Shown: positions 1 through 12,924, counted from the stretch's first letter. The stretch is 64,000 nucleotides of DNA from Owenia fusiformis (GCA_903813345.2 CAIIXF020000003.1:853621-917620), one strand, 5' to 3'. The notes: a model not told the origin generated them from the letters alone. Translations and numbers: made by a program.

Positions 1-1745
1 CCCAAATTATATCTGTATTTCAGTTATGGACGGCACATGCATGCGTTTAATAATTTAAACAAATCAAATTACTGGATTTAATACGCATGCGCAAAAAAAC
101 AGAACCAAAAATAGACTGGCGCAGATCCCCCCCCCCCCATTGCCCTTCTGCAAATCTTTATACTCTTCAACGGAGGAGGCCAAGAAACGATCGATGGAAA
201 TCATTTGCTTGAATTCAAGAACTGTTTTCATTTCTCCTGGGACACATCGTTTACTAACTGCATGCATAACTGAGTATAAAACATCAATAAGTCAAAGGTG
301 CAGGTCGAAGGGTTTTTATAACTTTCTTTTTGTCCCGCTTTTTGAACACCCTGTAAGTCGAAGGTGCAGGTCGAAGGTCGAAGGGTTTTTATAACATTCC
401 CATTATAAACTACAGATGTAACCATACGATGTACTTCTTGCAACATAAATCGCGAATGGGAAGGGTCGAAACACTCTCATTAATTTTTCATAAATAGAAA
501 ATAACACAAAGAGACCAATAGCAAAAAGAAATAAATCAGTTTTAAGTTAAAGACTAACAAATTACGTTTCCTCCATTTCTAAAGTAGCACTTTTCTTCAT
601 AGTTGTTGCCGATTTCACACCTGATTCAAAATGTACGTCTTTGTTGACATAACCTTCATAATTGTTTGCATTAATTGTTGTTTCATTTATTGTTGGTGTT
701 GTATGTATAGGATCTTGTTGTTAGTGTTGTTGTTGTCTGAAAAAGAATAAAGTGGGGCAGTCTATATTCATTTGAGTTCCGCTTGACCTTCCAGTTTAAA
801 AACGATCGTTCGTATGATCCATACTTTAGGTAATAGCCAGTCTCGTGACATAAGTCCCGCGGGAGGCTATAAGGTTCATTGTCGAGGCGGATAAGACTAG
901 AAAACTAAATAAATCTAGAAGGGTGGGGGAGGAGGTCAAAGCCATTTCAGTTTTGTATCAGACAAAATTTAACATTTCAATTTTTGTGCAATTTTGACTC
1001 GGATCAGAATTCCTTGGAATGGTTTTAAAATAAAGAGTTTACCTGATGTTTTCTGCTAATGTTGTGCCTACTGTCCCGGGTTTTAATTCTACATAATTTA
1101 TGGTAATATCCCAATGAAAATCCCAAATCCACGAAAGTCCTAAGACTTAGGCTATAAGTCCAAAAGCGAAAAGTCCGCGATGATCATGTTTTTTGGGGGA
1201 GTGGGGTCAAACTCAAAACTAGATTTATTTAGTTTCCTATCAGACGTTGAACTTCTGATGCGTCTCCTTGTGACCAGCATCATATATAATAGTCATTTAC
1301 AGAACATAAGAAATAGATCAGATCGTGACTATGTGAAGCATCTGGAAAACTCGTTGGACCATGAGAAACAAAATCTAAATTTCTTCAAGTTCATAAATTG
1401 ATTTTACACCACTTCTGGCCCGAATAATGATTCAGTACAATAAGAAGTTACAATTCTACTCATTTCTATAATCAAGTTGGAGTGAAATGCAATTATAAAT
1501 ACACAAATCAAACTTAAATTAACAGAAATGTTAGAATACGCTTACCCGTTCAGACAAAATTGAGAGCAATGGCGGACAATGCGTTGTACGTCACATGACG
1601 ACATTACTTGGAAACACAATCGATCCGTAATCGCGTCGTATGACGACTTGGTAGTTCCCTTGACAATTTGCCATATAAGGTAATAAAGGCGGTCTTTAGG
1701 TCACGTGACCAATCCACTGGCGATTGCCCGGAATATGGTACAAAG
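1..1745. other. Gene-free stretch
   Basis: No reading frame here has protein-like composition, a recognisable motif or credible splice borders. The only structure I see is the short tandem duplication annotated separately, a C-run at about 127-138, and a perfect palindrome GGTCACGTGACC near 1699 that holds an E-box-type core. The palindrome alone is not enough to call a promoter. Confidence 0.5.
291..396. repeat. Short tandem duplication with mariner-like terminus between the copies
   Basis: The segment GTCGAAGGTGCAGGTCGAAG followed by GGTTTTTATAAC occurs at 291-324 and again at 357-396. The second copy has an extra 7-bp TCGAAGG. The intervening bases 325-355, read on the minus strand, begin TACAGGGTGTTCAAAAAGCG, which is the usual look of a Tc1/mariner terminal inverted repeat next to a TA. 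No matching second terminus was found nearby, so this is at most a solo end or a truncated MITE. Confidence 0.45.
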
Positions 1746-2660
1746 AATCCCACTTCGTGGGGGGTCTTTGTAAAAATACTTCAATATATCAGTTAAAATT
1801 GTAATGTTTAATTTCACAAATAATCTTATAAATAAGACTCAAATGTGAATATTCCAATATGTTCCCTAAGGAATTTGTCATACTAGTTCAATAGTTTATT
1901 GATTATTTGGTTGGCTCTAAAAATACCATTGGGTTGTTCAAAAGTTTCCAATAATGTCCAATAAGGGCTGGCAGGTTTTGGACTGGATTTCTTCACAGTA
2001 GTCTTAGAGAGGGGCCTCGGGTTTGAGCTGGGTTAGGGGCTAGAGTCCATCATTAGTCGCTGAGGAGGGGTGAGGATTTTTTCAACAGCTCTAGCTGTTC
2101 CTGCCTTCTCTTCCTCATGATATCATCGGCCACCTTCCTAGCTTTTGCCATGGCGGTTGTTGGTGCCTGAGGGCTCTTCTACAACATCTAATGGGACATT
2201 ATGAATAATTTGTGGCTTGCCAAAAATAAAAATATCCTCTTCCTCGCTAGTGCTGGCATATCTTTCAAACTTCCCTTTCTTAGGGGGGGGGGGATGGGGA
2301 CTTAGGCGATGGTTCTTGTTTGTCCTATCTGCTCTTTCTTTTTCTTGGATCTCCATCCTGAAAGTACACAAAAAGAAACCAAACTCAATCAATTGCATCT
2401 AACTCTATTTTCTATAACGATATAAGCAATCTATTTGACTCCTGCAAAATGAAAAATGAATTAGTTTTATCTTCCAATATAGATGAATCATAACTTATTT
2501 CTGATACACATCTAATACTCTTGAAAATGGGGCCAATGGTTTGATGATTCTCATAGGATGCTGTCCCCCCCCCCCCCCCCGGGTTGTGGAGGCTACCAGG
2601 AGTGAAAAACCCGTCGATCAAGCACTTTACTATCTTTGGCATCTTAGTTTCACCTTTTTT
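1746..2660. other. Gene-free stretch with G/C runs
   Basis: I see no supported gene. Open frames at 2138-2681 lack splice borders or motifs and are partly created by homopolymer runs (G-run near 2283-2293, C-run near 2565-2580). Confidence 0.4.
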
Positions 2661-2682
2661 GAAATTTTTTGAAATTCTCATT

Positions 2683-2945
2683 TAAACTATTATTCTTTTT
2701 ATGAGTAAAGTACACAACATCTTTAATATGAGTACATTTTTGGCACCACTCATCTGCCTTTTTAAACCCTACAATTGATGCAGTTCTTCATGTTGTCCTG
2801 GAGGAGGATAGTGAGCTCTGATGCAGAGTACAGCACATGAAGGTAGGACCATTCTCACTTGGGGACCAAGACACCCCAAGCAGCTTGCACAAGTTGTCTG
2901 TATGCCACATGGCGTCTATGTCGATCAATTAGTCCATTGAATCTA
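2683..2945 (-). pseudogene. P2X7-like C-terminal ballast domain, relic
   Basis: Read on the minus strand, this stretch encodes a piece resembling the cytoplasmic ballast domain at the end of P2X7 receptors, a cysteine-rich module that invertebrate genomes often carry detached from the channel. Visible motifs in order are RHVAYRQLVQAAWG, then after a frame change VLPSCAVLCIRAHYPPP. They match the family pattern AYRQ-x-V...PSC-x-V-x-x-IR-x-x-YP. Compared with the copy at 61870-62170, this one lacks one G in CTTGGTCC and one T in CAATTGTAG, so the frame is broken twice. It extends further 5' than the other copy, including NRFNGLIDRHRR. No channel segments are present, so it is a domain fragment, probably dispersed with a repeat. 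The family call rests on motif resemblance, not a search. Confidence 0.5.
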
Positions 2946-3626
2946 TTAGGATATTGCCTTTTATAGCTGCGTCTAGATTTAGTCTGTTAGTGCATAAACC
3001 AAGGAAGCCAGGATTAATAGTGATGCATCTAAGAATCTGTGGTGTCTCCTTCAGCTGGAAGAACTGTTCATTAAGGGCCCTTATCTGTGAAAGTCATTTC
3101 AAGGTCAAATGTAAATTTCAACGTATTTGGTGTTTTAAGACTCTATTGGCTACTGTAACCCTTGTGAACCCGTAATTAGTGGACCCTAGGTCAAATTACA
3201 TCATCATCCATAGAAAATGATGTAGGCCTACATGATGTAGTTGATGATTCACAGCTTGGCACATCAACATCTTCCAATGGAAATGCCTCAACGCCAAGGC
3301 AAGAATCACCAGTCTCATTATTCCGATCGACATTGTCCACAAAAAATTTACTTCTAACAAAATTACCCTTGAAACCTTCTTGCCATGTCCCAAACTGAAT
3401 GAGAATAAAATTCCTGGTAAGGGGCTGATTGGAGGAAGGGCAATCAACAAATACGTAATTATATTGGCATATATGATTGGTAAAAGGGGTACAGGCTAAA
3501 GAAATCCAGCAGAAGATAAGTCTGGCAGTTCAGACCTCTTATGAACTTGACAAAAAAAATAACTTCACTTCAAATGCAACAATTTAAACCAAATTCTCTT
3601 TAGAAAATATCATCTCTGTCACTTTC

Positions 3627-4520
3627 TTAAATCAAATGAACAATACATTGTAAATGATAAATTTTATGACAATTTGGACAAAATAAATTCAACACCAGAG
3701 ATAATAAGAAACAAAGAACGATTGTCAAAAGAAAGTTGCGAATTGGCTCACGCATAAAAGGCAAATCCAACTCATGCTCATATTCATTAGATATTGTAGT
3801 AAGTAGTGGCTCTCTGCAATCTCTACATGCTACCATTGTTAGCATCTTCTTGATTTGGCTTATGGAAATGGATTCCTGAAAGTAGAATGGTTGCCATTTG
3901 ATGTTCTTGCTCTGTTACAAATTCCCAATAGACAACAATCACTAGTCCTGTTAATATTATACCTAGAAAGTTCATTAAAGCAATGTTTAACATGTTTACC
4001 TTAACTCTTCTCTCAAGATGTGTGGTATAATGTAGTTGACACTAGCTATATTCGTCAGGGTGTTAGTAATGGCCTCACTGAACATTGCATTCTGCATCTT
4101 CATTGGCTGTTTCAGAGCAAACTCGTGAACATCTTCATCTAATTCCCTAATCCGTTAATAGTATTGAATAAATGCCGCCCCTCTGCTCTAGCTCTACAAC
4201 ATAAGATATTCTCCTTGTATATGGCCCCACACTATGTGGTGGGGACATAAAAAGTGGTCTAACTTCACAATAGAAAAAGCAATAAATATATATGTATAAT
4301 GTAATTTTGCAAAATAATTGCCAGTACAAACCCTAACTTAAATAATTAGTACTTACAGGAGAAATGTGTCTATCAATTGTTTAACATAATCGATCCATTG
4401 CCGCTTGTTTATTTCTTTTGTTGAACACATAGTGAAGGTTGTTGGGGGATATTTGTGTTAACAGCATCTGTCGAAGAGCCTGCATCTTGCAACAGTTTGT
4501 TGGCAATGTAGACAATGCTG
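3627..4520 (-). other. Exon-like blocks of an unassigned minus-strand gene or transposon
   Basis: Three blocks read like coding sequence on the minus strand. One, about 4149-4007, has an acceptor-like GGATTAG before it and donor GTAAAC after it, and encodes a helical stretch beginning ELDEDVHEFALKQPMKMQNA. A second, about 3869-3740, follows an acceptor TTTCAG and holds a CxxC motif (VACRDCREPLL). A third, about 4515-4400, encodes RQMLLTQISPNNLHYVFNKR. None is a recognised domain, and I could not prove that they are spliced together. They might be relics of a transposon-borne gene, since similar Cys-pair leaders occur in DDE-type repeat ORFs. Confidence 0.3.
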
Positions 4521-4529
4521 AAAATAAAA

Positions 4530-5760
4530 AGGATATTTTATATCTAATGCCAATTCTTTATTTAACAAAACTTTTATCCCGGTAGATCAAAAACATGTAA
4601 TAAAGGACCCATGTGCCTGTGTTTGCACAGTTAATTGTTAAAAAATTATGTTTGGAAAGGAATAATTTTGTATAGAAAAACTTTATTTTTGTCCAAATAA
4701 CATGAATATCTAAGCACAAATGCCAAATAAAAGGGACCATAATCTGTAAAGCTTATACGGTGGGTCACGCATGCTAGGATTACGACACAGTTGTGTTTTC
4801 CAAGTCTATTTCCACAGTGGGTCCATGTCATGAACTGACGGTAAGAGTCTTTTTTCTTGAACTGCTGAAAGTTGCAAAATGTCATTATGGTGCCAACACG
4901 CACAGTTACGTATTGAAACAAAACATATTAATTTTAGTTGTAAATTTATTTTTATTTTAGCTGATAATAAATGTGTTATAAATACTATATGTCCCCTTCT
5001 TAATACCACCTAACTATACTCTTCTACATACTATAAAAGAAATGACAGAAATACCTTCTGATACGCATGATTTTATAACTATAATAAATATATTACAACT
5101 GACTAGCTACCAAATTATAAAAAGATGTTATAACTGGGCTTTCAAGAGGCTTTACATGTACATTACAAAAAGGTTTACTAGTGTCCATATTATGACATAG
5201 AAAGTTAAACACCTACTATATTATAAAAGTATAACAATTTTTTTACAAGTATATTCAGATAATATTCACCAATTAACTAGGTACCAGTTTTATATACATA
5301 AAATGTTCTTTATTAAAAATGTTTATGAATAATACAAAACGTATAGTACACATCCTTTCATAAAAATATAGTCATTCAACCCTTTTAAATAAAAAGCAAA
5401 AAAGGACTACAAAGTAATTTGCATGAAAGTAGCTACTTCCATATTTCAAAATTTATATGAAAAACTACATCTATATTTTAGAATCAGTATGAAAGCAACT
5501 ACATCCAAATTTCAGGCACAGAACATTCATGACATTTATTGTATTGGAATTGTGTTTGTTGAGTGGTTTAACTGATGTTTCTAATACTGTATGCTGATGT
5601 TTGACTGTGACATTAAAATAGCTGCTAAAACTGAAAACAGCATAAAGATCATGTAAATGAAACCAGGAACCAACGTACAACATGTCATTACCAATGTAAA
5701 GCAGACTTTTAACAAAGTCCACAAAAAGATGATGACTAAACATTGTTCTTGTTTTGAATA
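4530..5760. other. AT-rich gene-free stretch
   Basis: Very AT-rich sequence. The open frames are short, low-complexity and lack motifs. Nothing is supported here. Confidence 0.5.
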
Positions 5761-5764
5761 TGTA

Positions 5765-6029
5765 CTAGTTTAATAAACCATCATTTTTCTCCATGTTCCG
5801 AGGTTTTTGTGCCTCAGAAAATGGACCTCTCAAACAATTATATTTTGGGTCTCGTAACATTGAAGTTTTGTCATCCAATTTTCTAATGATATTGTTAAGT
5901 CTATCTGAACGGCTTGTAATGGTATTGGTTTTTTCATCTAATTCCTCATCAGATAACAGATCATTTGTGACACAACTCCACATTTTCTCTTCATCTGTGA
6001 GGTGTTTAATCTCCGAGGATCTCCAGGTC
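5765..6029 (-). CDS. Terminal exon of a repeat-borne ORF with an LSDEELD motif
   Basis: An acceptor GATTTTCAG precedes an uninterrupted reading frame of about 88 codons that ends in a stop at 5765. The peptide begins RTWRSSEIKHLTDEEKMW, then LLSDEELDEKTNTI, then RSDRLNNIIRKLDDK. The arrangement of a Trp, an acidic SDEEL motif and a basic helix with NxIIxxLD recurs at 17523-17822, where the equivalent positions read IMSDEELDADDRVV and FNRLINTLDSR. The two are therefore divergent members of one repetitive family. I recognise this tail from uncharacterised, transposon-like ORFs of invertebrates but cannot name the element or assign a function. Upstream exons were not identified. Confidence 0.45.
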
Positions 6030-7054
6030 CTTGTCTGAAAATCAAAAGAAAAAGTGGAAAAAGTTATCCTGGAACAACTAATTTATATCTAAAATTGGGT
6101 ATATATAAAATACATAAAGAAAATTGCAAAAAAACAAAGAATAATTAGAAATTGGCAACTCGCAAAGCAGTAACTCTCTCTGCGTTACCATACATTATGT
6201 AAAAAACAGATTTGAAAATAATTAAAACTGAATGGCGGGAGGGGATTGAACAGTACATTCATGTTTTTAAGATGAGGCCTGGATATAAGGTAGAAATAAT
6301 GAAATATTGGACCTTGGGCCCTCGACACTTTGTCCACTATTTCACTATATTGCCTTTTAAATGACATTATTGAATCAAAGCTCATCAAGAATAGAGGACC
6401 TTGCACATATAAGAACCTTTAAATGATGCATTTGTGTACATGGGCTTTAATTAGCCTCTTGCTTTTGATTTGTCTGATTTTTATTATCAAAACTTGGTCA
6501 TTCTTCCATATTTCTTAAACTTTCTTTAACAGGGTACAGGTCGCTTATTAGGAGCTGATTATGATACATATGGGTTAATAGTACATGAACCTGTGATACT
6601 TTGCCTTCTATGTTAATTCTCATCTTTTTAGGTGAGTGGAGCGCTTCATGTACTGGAGTGGTTTGATTAGCACGAAGAAAGGAAATTTGTTGGTCAGTGT
6701 AATCAAACTTTATAGTGCCCATCACCTTAAATAAATAAAAAATAAACTAGATAATGGCAACTCCATGGAGTAGCAAATCCCAACGAACAAAATATCAATT
6801 ACCGAATTCCAATAATTATACTCATTACTTTCGTTAAAATTGAAAAATTTAGATTTTAGAATTGCGAATTCCTGCAAAGCAGCCATTTTGAATTTTCATG
6901 ATAGGCATGATAAAAAGATTTTGAACATATAATGTACTCACAAAATATTTTTTTCATATTTACCACCTCCGCACTGGTGAAGAAGGGGTGGGTTTGTTGG
7001 GATTTATTCTCTCAACAAAAAATGATTGCCTGAAAGTTCGAATAAGCTTCTTTC
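6030..7054. other. No supported gene
   Basis: A 75-codon open frame at 6498-6725 (minus) has reasonable amino-acid composition but no motif and no clear splice borders. The string CAGCCATTTTGAATTTTC at 6880-6897 recurs at 56486-56503 and marks a common dispersed repeat fragment. Confidence 0.35.
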
Positions 7055-7603
7055 TCAACTGCCTGTGTGACAACATCTTGCCATGGCTGTTGTGATATGG
7101 GTTATATCATGTGACAAATAAACATCTAGGTATGCTTTTCTGGATGCCACGAGAGTCTCAAATAAAGCCAGTTCTTTTTCATGGAGGCTGTTACATATAA
7201 TGTTACACCAGTCATTTACATCGACCTGATCAGAAGGCACTCCTGGTGCAAGTTGTTCAAATGGCATGTATGGCTCTTCAAAATCATCTTCGTTATTATT
7301 CAGTGGTATAAAATTAGTGTGATTGATATCTGTGGTAGTGATGAAAGAACCAACACAGCAGGTATGATCAGGTTCAATGCAGCTTTCGCAAATGTTGTTG
7401 TAAAATTCTGTTGTTTTGCTATCCTGTTTCACAATTTTTGTAGCATCAAAGTTCTTTAGGTATTTGTACACGTGTGCATAATACAGTGTCTTGTTTAGGA
7501 TCGTATACTGTAAATAAATTGGAAAGAAAACAATATAGAGGTTCTTGTGCAAGGTTGTCCATTCTGAGCTTTGATAATTCTTCTTAATATAGTTTGGCAA
7601 CAA
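7055..7603 (-). CDS. Uncharacterised 182-codon ORF
   Basis: This is the longest uninterrupted frame in the first 10 kb (182 codons). The N-terminal half is rich in aromatic and basic residues. The middle has a Cys cluster (CESCIEPDHTCC), then an acidic linker (NNNEDDFEEPYMPFEQL), and the C-terminal part reads as amphipathic helix (LHEKELALFETLVASRKAYL). The composition is more protein-like than chance open frames in this AT-rich DNA. It has the same strand as the relic at 8588-9228 and could belong to the same element. I do not recognise the family. The start Met is simply the first in frame, and the first 30 or so codons may be intron or non-coding. Confidence 0.35.
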   Translation of the reverse strand: MLPNYIKKNYQSSEWTTLHKNLYIVFFPIYLQYTILNKTLYYAHVYKYLKNFDATKIVKQDSKTTEFYNNICESCIEPDHTCCVGSFITTTDINHTNFIPLNNNEDDFEEPYMPFEQLAPGVPSDQVDVNDWCNIICNSLHEKELALFETLVASRKAYLDVYLSHDITHITTAMARCCHTGS

Positions 7604-8587
7604 AGCTTCATTTTTATGATGTCACAGCTAATTTTTCTAGAATGAGCATGGATTCTTGTAGCAACAATGTATTTGTTGTCATATGTTGTTGATTTTTATA
7701 AACCAATTATTTCACAAGTAAATCTCATCTTGCACGTATGACTTCTTAGGATGAAAGATGGCAAAATCTTGCATAGGGTACAGATGGCTGGCTTAATCTT
7801 TTTTGTCGGGATATCATTCTTCACTATCCAGATCAGTATCCATGGTTAGGATTCTATTCCAGGTTTTTCCATTGTTTTCATTTTTTCTCCTTATTCAATC
7901 TCTTACTTATGTCCTCTCTCTCCTTTGTCTTCTGATGTTCTCTAATGTATAATTATGTTCACTTTCCACTTCGTTTATATGCATGTACATGCCCTATTGG
8001 AACAAGTTTACTGTTAATATTAAGTATGCACTTTGAGGATTTTTAGAAAATGGACATGATAAGGAAGTATGAGGTTGTGTATGCCGTGGATGACACGATT
8101 TTTAATCCAAATATTGCATCATGTCTGTTTTTTTATGATAAACATCTGTTTTAATGGTCGTTCCTTCTTTTATTACCTGAATATCCAGAAATGGTATTTA
8201 GTGTTCACTAATTTTGTGTGTATATTGTTTGTTTTTGTCAATGTCGCTTAATACATTGATGAATAATTCTGTATGGCCATATTATAAATCCATTATCCAA
8301 ATAACGCTTGAAATTATTTGAATGCACTCTGTTATATTAGGTTTGTTTGAGAAAAGTCAAGGCTAATCATTCCATCAATTTGCATTCAACATAAGCTAAC
8401 GCCAAGTTCGCGTAGGAAGGGGCAAATTTTGTGCCCATTGCTGTCCCTCTTGATTGTTTACATTGAAATGCAAGTAATTATTGGTAAGAATTAAATGGAT
8501 CATCTTAGAGATGAACATCTTTGAAACATGTCTGATGTCTTTTGTTGGAAGTTTATCTATCCAGAAATTGACCACCTCATGCCAATA
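7604..8587. other. No supported gene
   Basis: T-rich on the plus strand, with only short open frames that lack motifs or splice borders. Confidence 0.45.
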
Positions 8588-9228
8588 TCATGTAGAATAT
8601 TTCAGTATAATCCGATTACATCTACCATAGTTAAAATCATTATCAATTCTAATAACCTTGCCTGCTGATTTCATTGAGACTCCACATTCTGTAATAAGCA
8701 TGAAAACAGTTTGTCTGATTTCATCAGTATACCTGTTTCCTTCAAATACTATAACATCATTTGTCTGCATGATGTCGTTTATGGCTGTTTCTAGCGATAA
8801 TTCTCTCTCTGTAGACTTCAGTTTTGTTTTCAATGTTTCAATCTCATCCCTTGCCTTTGAGATCTTCTCTTGAAACTTCATTTTAGTTTGATCTAAGTTT
8901 TTCTTCAAATTATAATTTTTATTCTTGATTATTTCAAGTGTTTCCATCTGCTGTTGGAGATCAGTAATGGGATTGGCTTGCTCATTTTATAGGACTGTGA
9001 CTTATCCTGATTAAAGTCATAATGGTTATTTAGCAGCCAATACATCGTCAATACATTTAATAATTTAGTTAGCTCCCTTTCCCCCTCGGTTTCTGGCCAT
9101 AGATTTGCACAAAGCGTCTTCATGGCTAAAGAATGGATGCCAAAGTTGTGTACAAATTTCTTCTTGTAATACATGGCACTTGATGGACGCTTTGGCAACA
9201 TGAAACTGCATTGGAAATCAGCATGCAC
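8588..9228 (-). pseudogene. Coiled-coil ORF relic, transposon-like
   Basis: Two minus-strand frames overlap. The upstream one (9228-8929) contains YYKKKFVHNFGIHSLAMK, a pattern of basic and aromatic residues seen in repeat-encoded transposase ORFs. The downstream one (to 8588) opens with NPITDLQQQMETLE, continues as a clear heptad-type coiled coil of about 60 residues (KISKARDEIETLKTKLKS), and ends with a compact domain FEGNRYTDEIRQTVFMLITE then GVSMKSAGKVI. The two frames join near 8985 by an intron or a frameshift. The compact domain resembles one I associate with large uncharacterised transposon proteins of cnidarians and molluscs. That association is from memory and is not tested. No catalytic residues are visible. 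Confidence 0.35.
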
Positions 9229-9472
9229 TGCGTGAAATATGGGATTCCAACTCTTGACACGTCTAGAAACTGGTCTTTACACGCCGGGTTTCTAGACGTG
9301 CCAATTATTTACACCTCTTGACACGCGATGAATTCAACTCTTTACACCTCTTTGCACTTCTTGGCACACGCAGTGCAAAGACGTGTAAAGACCATGTCAA
9401 AAAGTCTTTACACGCCCTGTGACAATTAATGGAATCTCTTGACACGCTCTTGGCACACTGAACAACATAATT
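9226..9472. repeat. ACACG-motif cluster, left block
   Basis: Within about 250 bp the 8-10 bp words CTTGACACG, CTTTACACG, CTTTGCAC and CTTGGCACAC occur roughly ten times, in both orientations (for example GTGCAAAGACGTGTAAAGAC on the plus strand). A TCTAGA-centred inverted pair ACGTCTAGAAAC / GTTTCTAGACGTG spans 9260-9300. The words share the frame CTT-K-R-CAC-R. There is no coding potential. Confidence 0.6.
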
Positions 9473-12279
9473 ATATGTAAACAACTAACCTAATTACCAA
9501 TAGCAATACATACAGTATTTTAACGATTGCAAGTATTTTCTCTGATACTTTTAATTGATATATTTTTTAATCATTCTTTCGCAGACTGTTTGGAACAAGT
9601 ACATGTAGCAAATATTAAACAGACTGTTTTGTATGTACGCTGACACATTGACTTATTTAAACATTTTGGCAATTTCATGCCGCCTTTTGAAAATATAAAT
9701 CAGTTACAGGCAATGCTAATCGACGCATTGATCCTAAGTGAAGGAAATACATATCATGATAAGAAAAAGAAAGGCGTTTCAAGGATAAAACGTGCAATAA
9801 ACTTTGAAAACACTGATACATCAGGCCTATTTATATATTTATTTTGTATTAGCTTAATATAAAGATAACCTTACTTTTCGATGAGTATTTGGATTTCGGA
9901 GTAATTTGTTTCAAGTTAAGTCAATACAAATTATCGCCGACTTAACTTGTGACCATACATATGATAAATGAGGGGCATTTTAATACACAATTGGGCAAAA
10001 CAAGCATATTCAATCGAATGTACCATTCTCTCTGCTGTTCTTTCCCAGCCTATCCATAAACAGACAGGTACAAGTTCCCATAGTTTTCGCAACATCTAAT
10101 TCTATGATCAATTGCTAGACACAGCAAATATACTAATTAATTGTCTGATTGTGATTCGGGAACGTAGGGTTTTTACATAAACAGGATACTTGGCTGTATA
10201 TAGCCTGATAACACTGGATTGACCCCCCCCCCCTAATCGACGCCTAGGCGCTGCTTATGTTTTAATAAGAAACATTCCCTTGTAAAGAATTATCGGGATA
10301 TGAATTGATACAAGGTCAAGTATTCTGCCCCTTTTGTGTCTCAACATAAATCAGTGATGTTTAATTAATAAATGACACTATTACGTATGTCAGTCTACGC
10401 ACTTCATGGACATGGACGGGGGGGGGGGGTGTGAGTTACCCATTCTAAAATGGTTAAATTTAGTATTTAAGAGTAATCAATAGGTCGTGAACTCCGATTG
10501 ATAACCAACTGTAGCATACTGCTTAATTTGTTTGACTATTGATATTAAAAAGGAGTGAATTTATGATATTCATAGAGGCACATTGTTTTGGTATTAATAT
10601 AATAATGTCATTGGGGACCATAAACCACTTTGTTTCGCAAGTAGCTTTAGGATCGCGGTTTTATCTTCACATGTTGCCCTTTGTGCAATTCGAAAATGAA
10701 ATATTTTAATCTATAATTTATATATCATTTGCAAAATAAATGTAATTAAGAGACATGGGGGAGGGGGGGGGGGGTTAACGGCCAGAATTTGGGAATTTCA
10801 AGGATTGATTCACTTAATGTTGTTCACTGGAGTAACAATCGGAGACAAAACTGACTTAATCTGATATGATAACAAAAGATTAATAACTTAGTCTATGTTT
10901 TTGTTTTTATAATTGCGGAAGTGTACCAAAACCACCTTGATTACAGAAGATATCGTCTAGGCTTTAGATTTAATGAATAGATTTTTTGCCCTAGTCTCAT
11001 TTAATAAAACAGGCTATTTGCGTATTTAATTAATATTTGTGACAAAATATTTCAGTTAGACTCAAAATCAAAACGAATTTCTCCATTATAGCCCCCCTTG
11101 CAACTGTCCCGAGTTTGCATCTGTTTTTCATGCTTCCGATCCACCTTTGGGATAGAGAGAATAGATGTAGATTTGTAATTTGGGGGGGGGGGGTGGCATT
11201 AAATGTGTTCTCATACAAACTAAAATAAACCCCAAAAAGCCATATCAAATGACACAAGACCAATGCCATGTCAAACATCCAAATATAGAACCAATGCCAT
11301 ACCCGGGTACCAAATATCCAGAATATAAGACCAAGGCCATTCGAAATATCGAATGCCCCGAGAAGAAGGCAGATCTTTGAGTAAAATGATCATAAAACAA
11401 CCTCAAATGAAGGATATGTGTAACAACTAGACCGATGCCCCGGGACCAATGCCGTACCACAATTGAGGGGTAACATATTTTCCACACCGATTCTTATACC
11501 AGAAAATGGAAAAATCTGTCTTAAAATGTGGGTCCATTGGCTTGACATACCAAATGTAAAAAAGGTACCCCACCTGAGCCGAGTGTGAACCCCCGGGGTG
11601 AATGGTGAACACACGGGGCAAGGAATTCTTCGATTTTGATTCAAGTAATTTTTTTTATAAAATTCATACTCATGTTAATAGCGGACGCCTTGGCCAAATA
11701 ATCTTTCAAATCATGCACTTTCCAAGTGATTTTGTAGCAAAATTGTGATAATATATGAACCCCTTGGAATTATTCAAAGACGGACCCCCGCCAGCCCATC
11801 CCCCATTCTTACCTATGCTAAACACTAAGATAAACATATAGAATGGTATCTTACACTTTTTTCTAAATGTTGATATCCAAAAAACATATCTTTTTGGTTT
11901 ATCAACACATACCGCTCACAATATAACAAGTATACAGATTGTAACATAGATAAGCGAATTGGGGAAAATTACAATCCCTTTGATCAAATTATTATAAGAT
12001 TTAATCTCCAGCTGAGGTGCAATCAAAATGTTGATACACATAATTAGCAGTCAGAAAGATGCTCTTACCACTGTAGTTTTCAATATTCCCTTTGTTGTAA
12101 CATCTTATTTCAAAAGAATGGATATTGATGGTTGTATGGAAGTATTTATATCAAACATTCACATTATAGTTTACAGTGGAATTCCCTCCATAAATGCAAC
12201 ATATTTACCATTTAAGATTTCATATTGGACTTTCCGCATAATGATAAAATGTTGACGATATAGTTTTCGATAAAACCCC
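9473..12279. other. Gene-free stretch with poly-G/C runs
   Basis: No supported gene over 2.8 kb. G- or C-runs of 8-12 bases occur near 10227, 10420, 10760 and 11180. Overlapping open frames on both strands at 11030-11650 are short, disagree with each other and lack motifs. Near 11270-11450 the word ACCAATGCC/ACCAAGGCC recurs in a loose tandem manner. Confidence 0.5.
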
Positions 12280-12525
12280 AGGGTCGTAGCCAGCTTTCAG
12301 TCGGGGGGAGGGGTGATGCAATCACCAAAATATTTTAGGTTTTCAGTCAGGGGGTGCGATCGTGACATAATAAGGCAAAAAATATTTGTTTTGAATTTTT
12401 ACGAAAATGATGCAACTTCCTTCAAACCTGAGCTAGAAGCTTCAAACAAAAAATCAATTTAATGCTCTTTTCTTCCTCTACCTTATGGTACCTTTTATTG
12501 CTTGTAGGAGGGGGTGCGAACCCAC
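12280..12525 (+). repeat. CGTAGCCA-type short interspersed element
   Basis: It starts CAGGGTCGTAGCCAGCTTTC followed by G-rich sequence. The reverse complement of its interior (around 12393-12470) carries GAAGAAAAGAGC and GCTTCTAGCTCA with GAAGGAAGTTGCAT. The same landmarks in the same order occur at 12925-13200 and 43075-43320 in the opposite orientation. This is a dispersed non-coding family of roughly 250 bp whose outer end is CAGGGKCGTAGCCA. It is probably a MITE, although target-site duplications could not be defined. Confidence 0.55.
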
Positions 12526-12924
12526 CGCTTCTCCTCGTTACGCTTATAAACCCAATAACGTATTACCAAGGAATCGACTTTATTAATTTATATGTGAAAA
12601 ATGAGCTTGCATGTACAAATTGCATCGTATGCAAACCTTCCCCTGACCGACCCGGTCATGTTTATGTCTTTTGAATGATGTCTACCCCTTGATGCATGCA
12701 TCCTTTAATAAGTGGTGTTAAGAATATTGGTGTAGGCCCTGGTGAAGGGATATGTCATAAAGATTTCACGTTATCGCGATATACATGTAGCCGCGTCCCC
12801 TTTGTCTTTATCCTTCCAAACGCAAACGGCAGATAAGAGGGGTTCTTAGTGATTGATCTGATGCTTAATAAGCCACTTACAAGATACAGTTTTAAATATT
12901 GATATTGTGTAAAGTTTTAACACA

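Noticed and set aside
1560-1740. Promoter with E-box GGTCACGTGACC and TGACG repeats
   Set aside because: No downstream coding exon or initiator could be linked to it.
2683-2945. A P2X receptor gene
   Set aside because: Only the ballast-type tail is visible, with no transmembrane segments or ATP-binding ectodomain, and the frame is broken.
11030-11644. Overlapping ORFs on both strands near 11 kb
   Set aside because: Several conflicting short frames with no motif or splice border in G/C-run-containing DNA.
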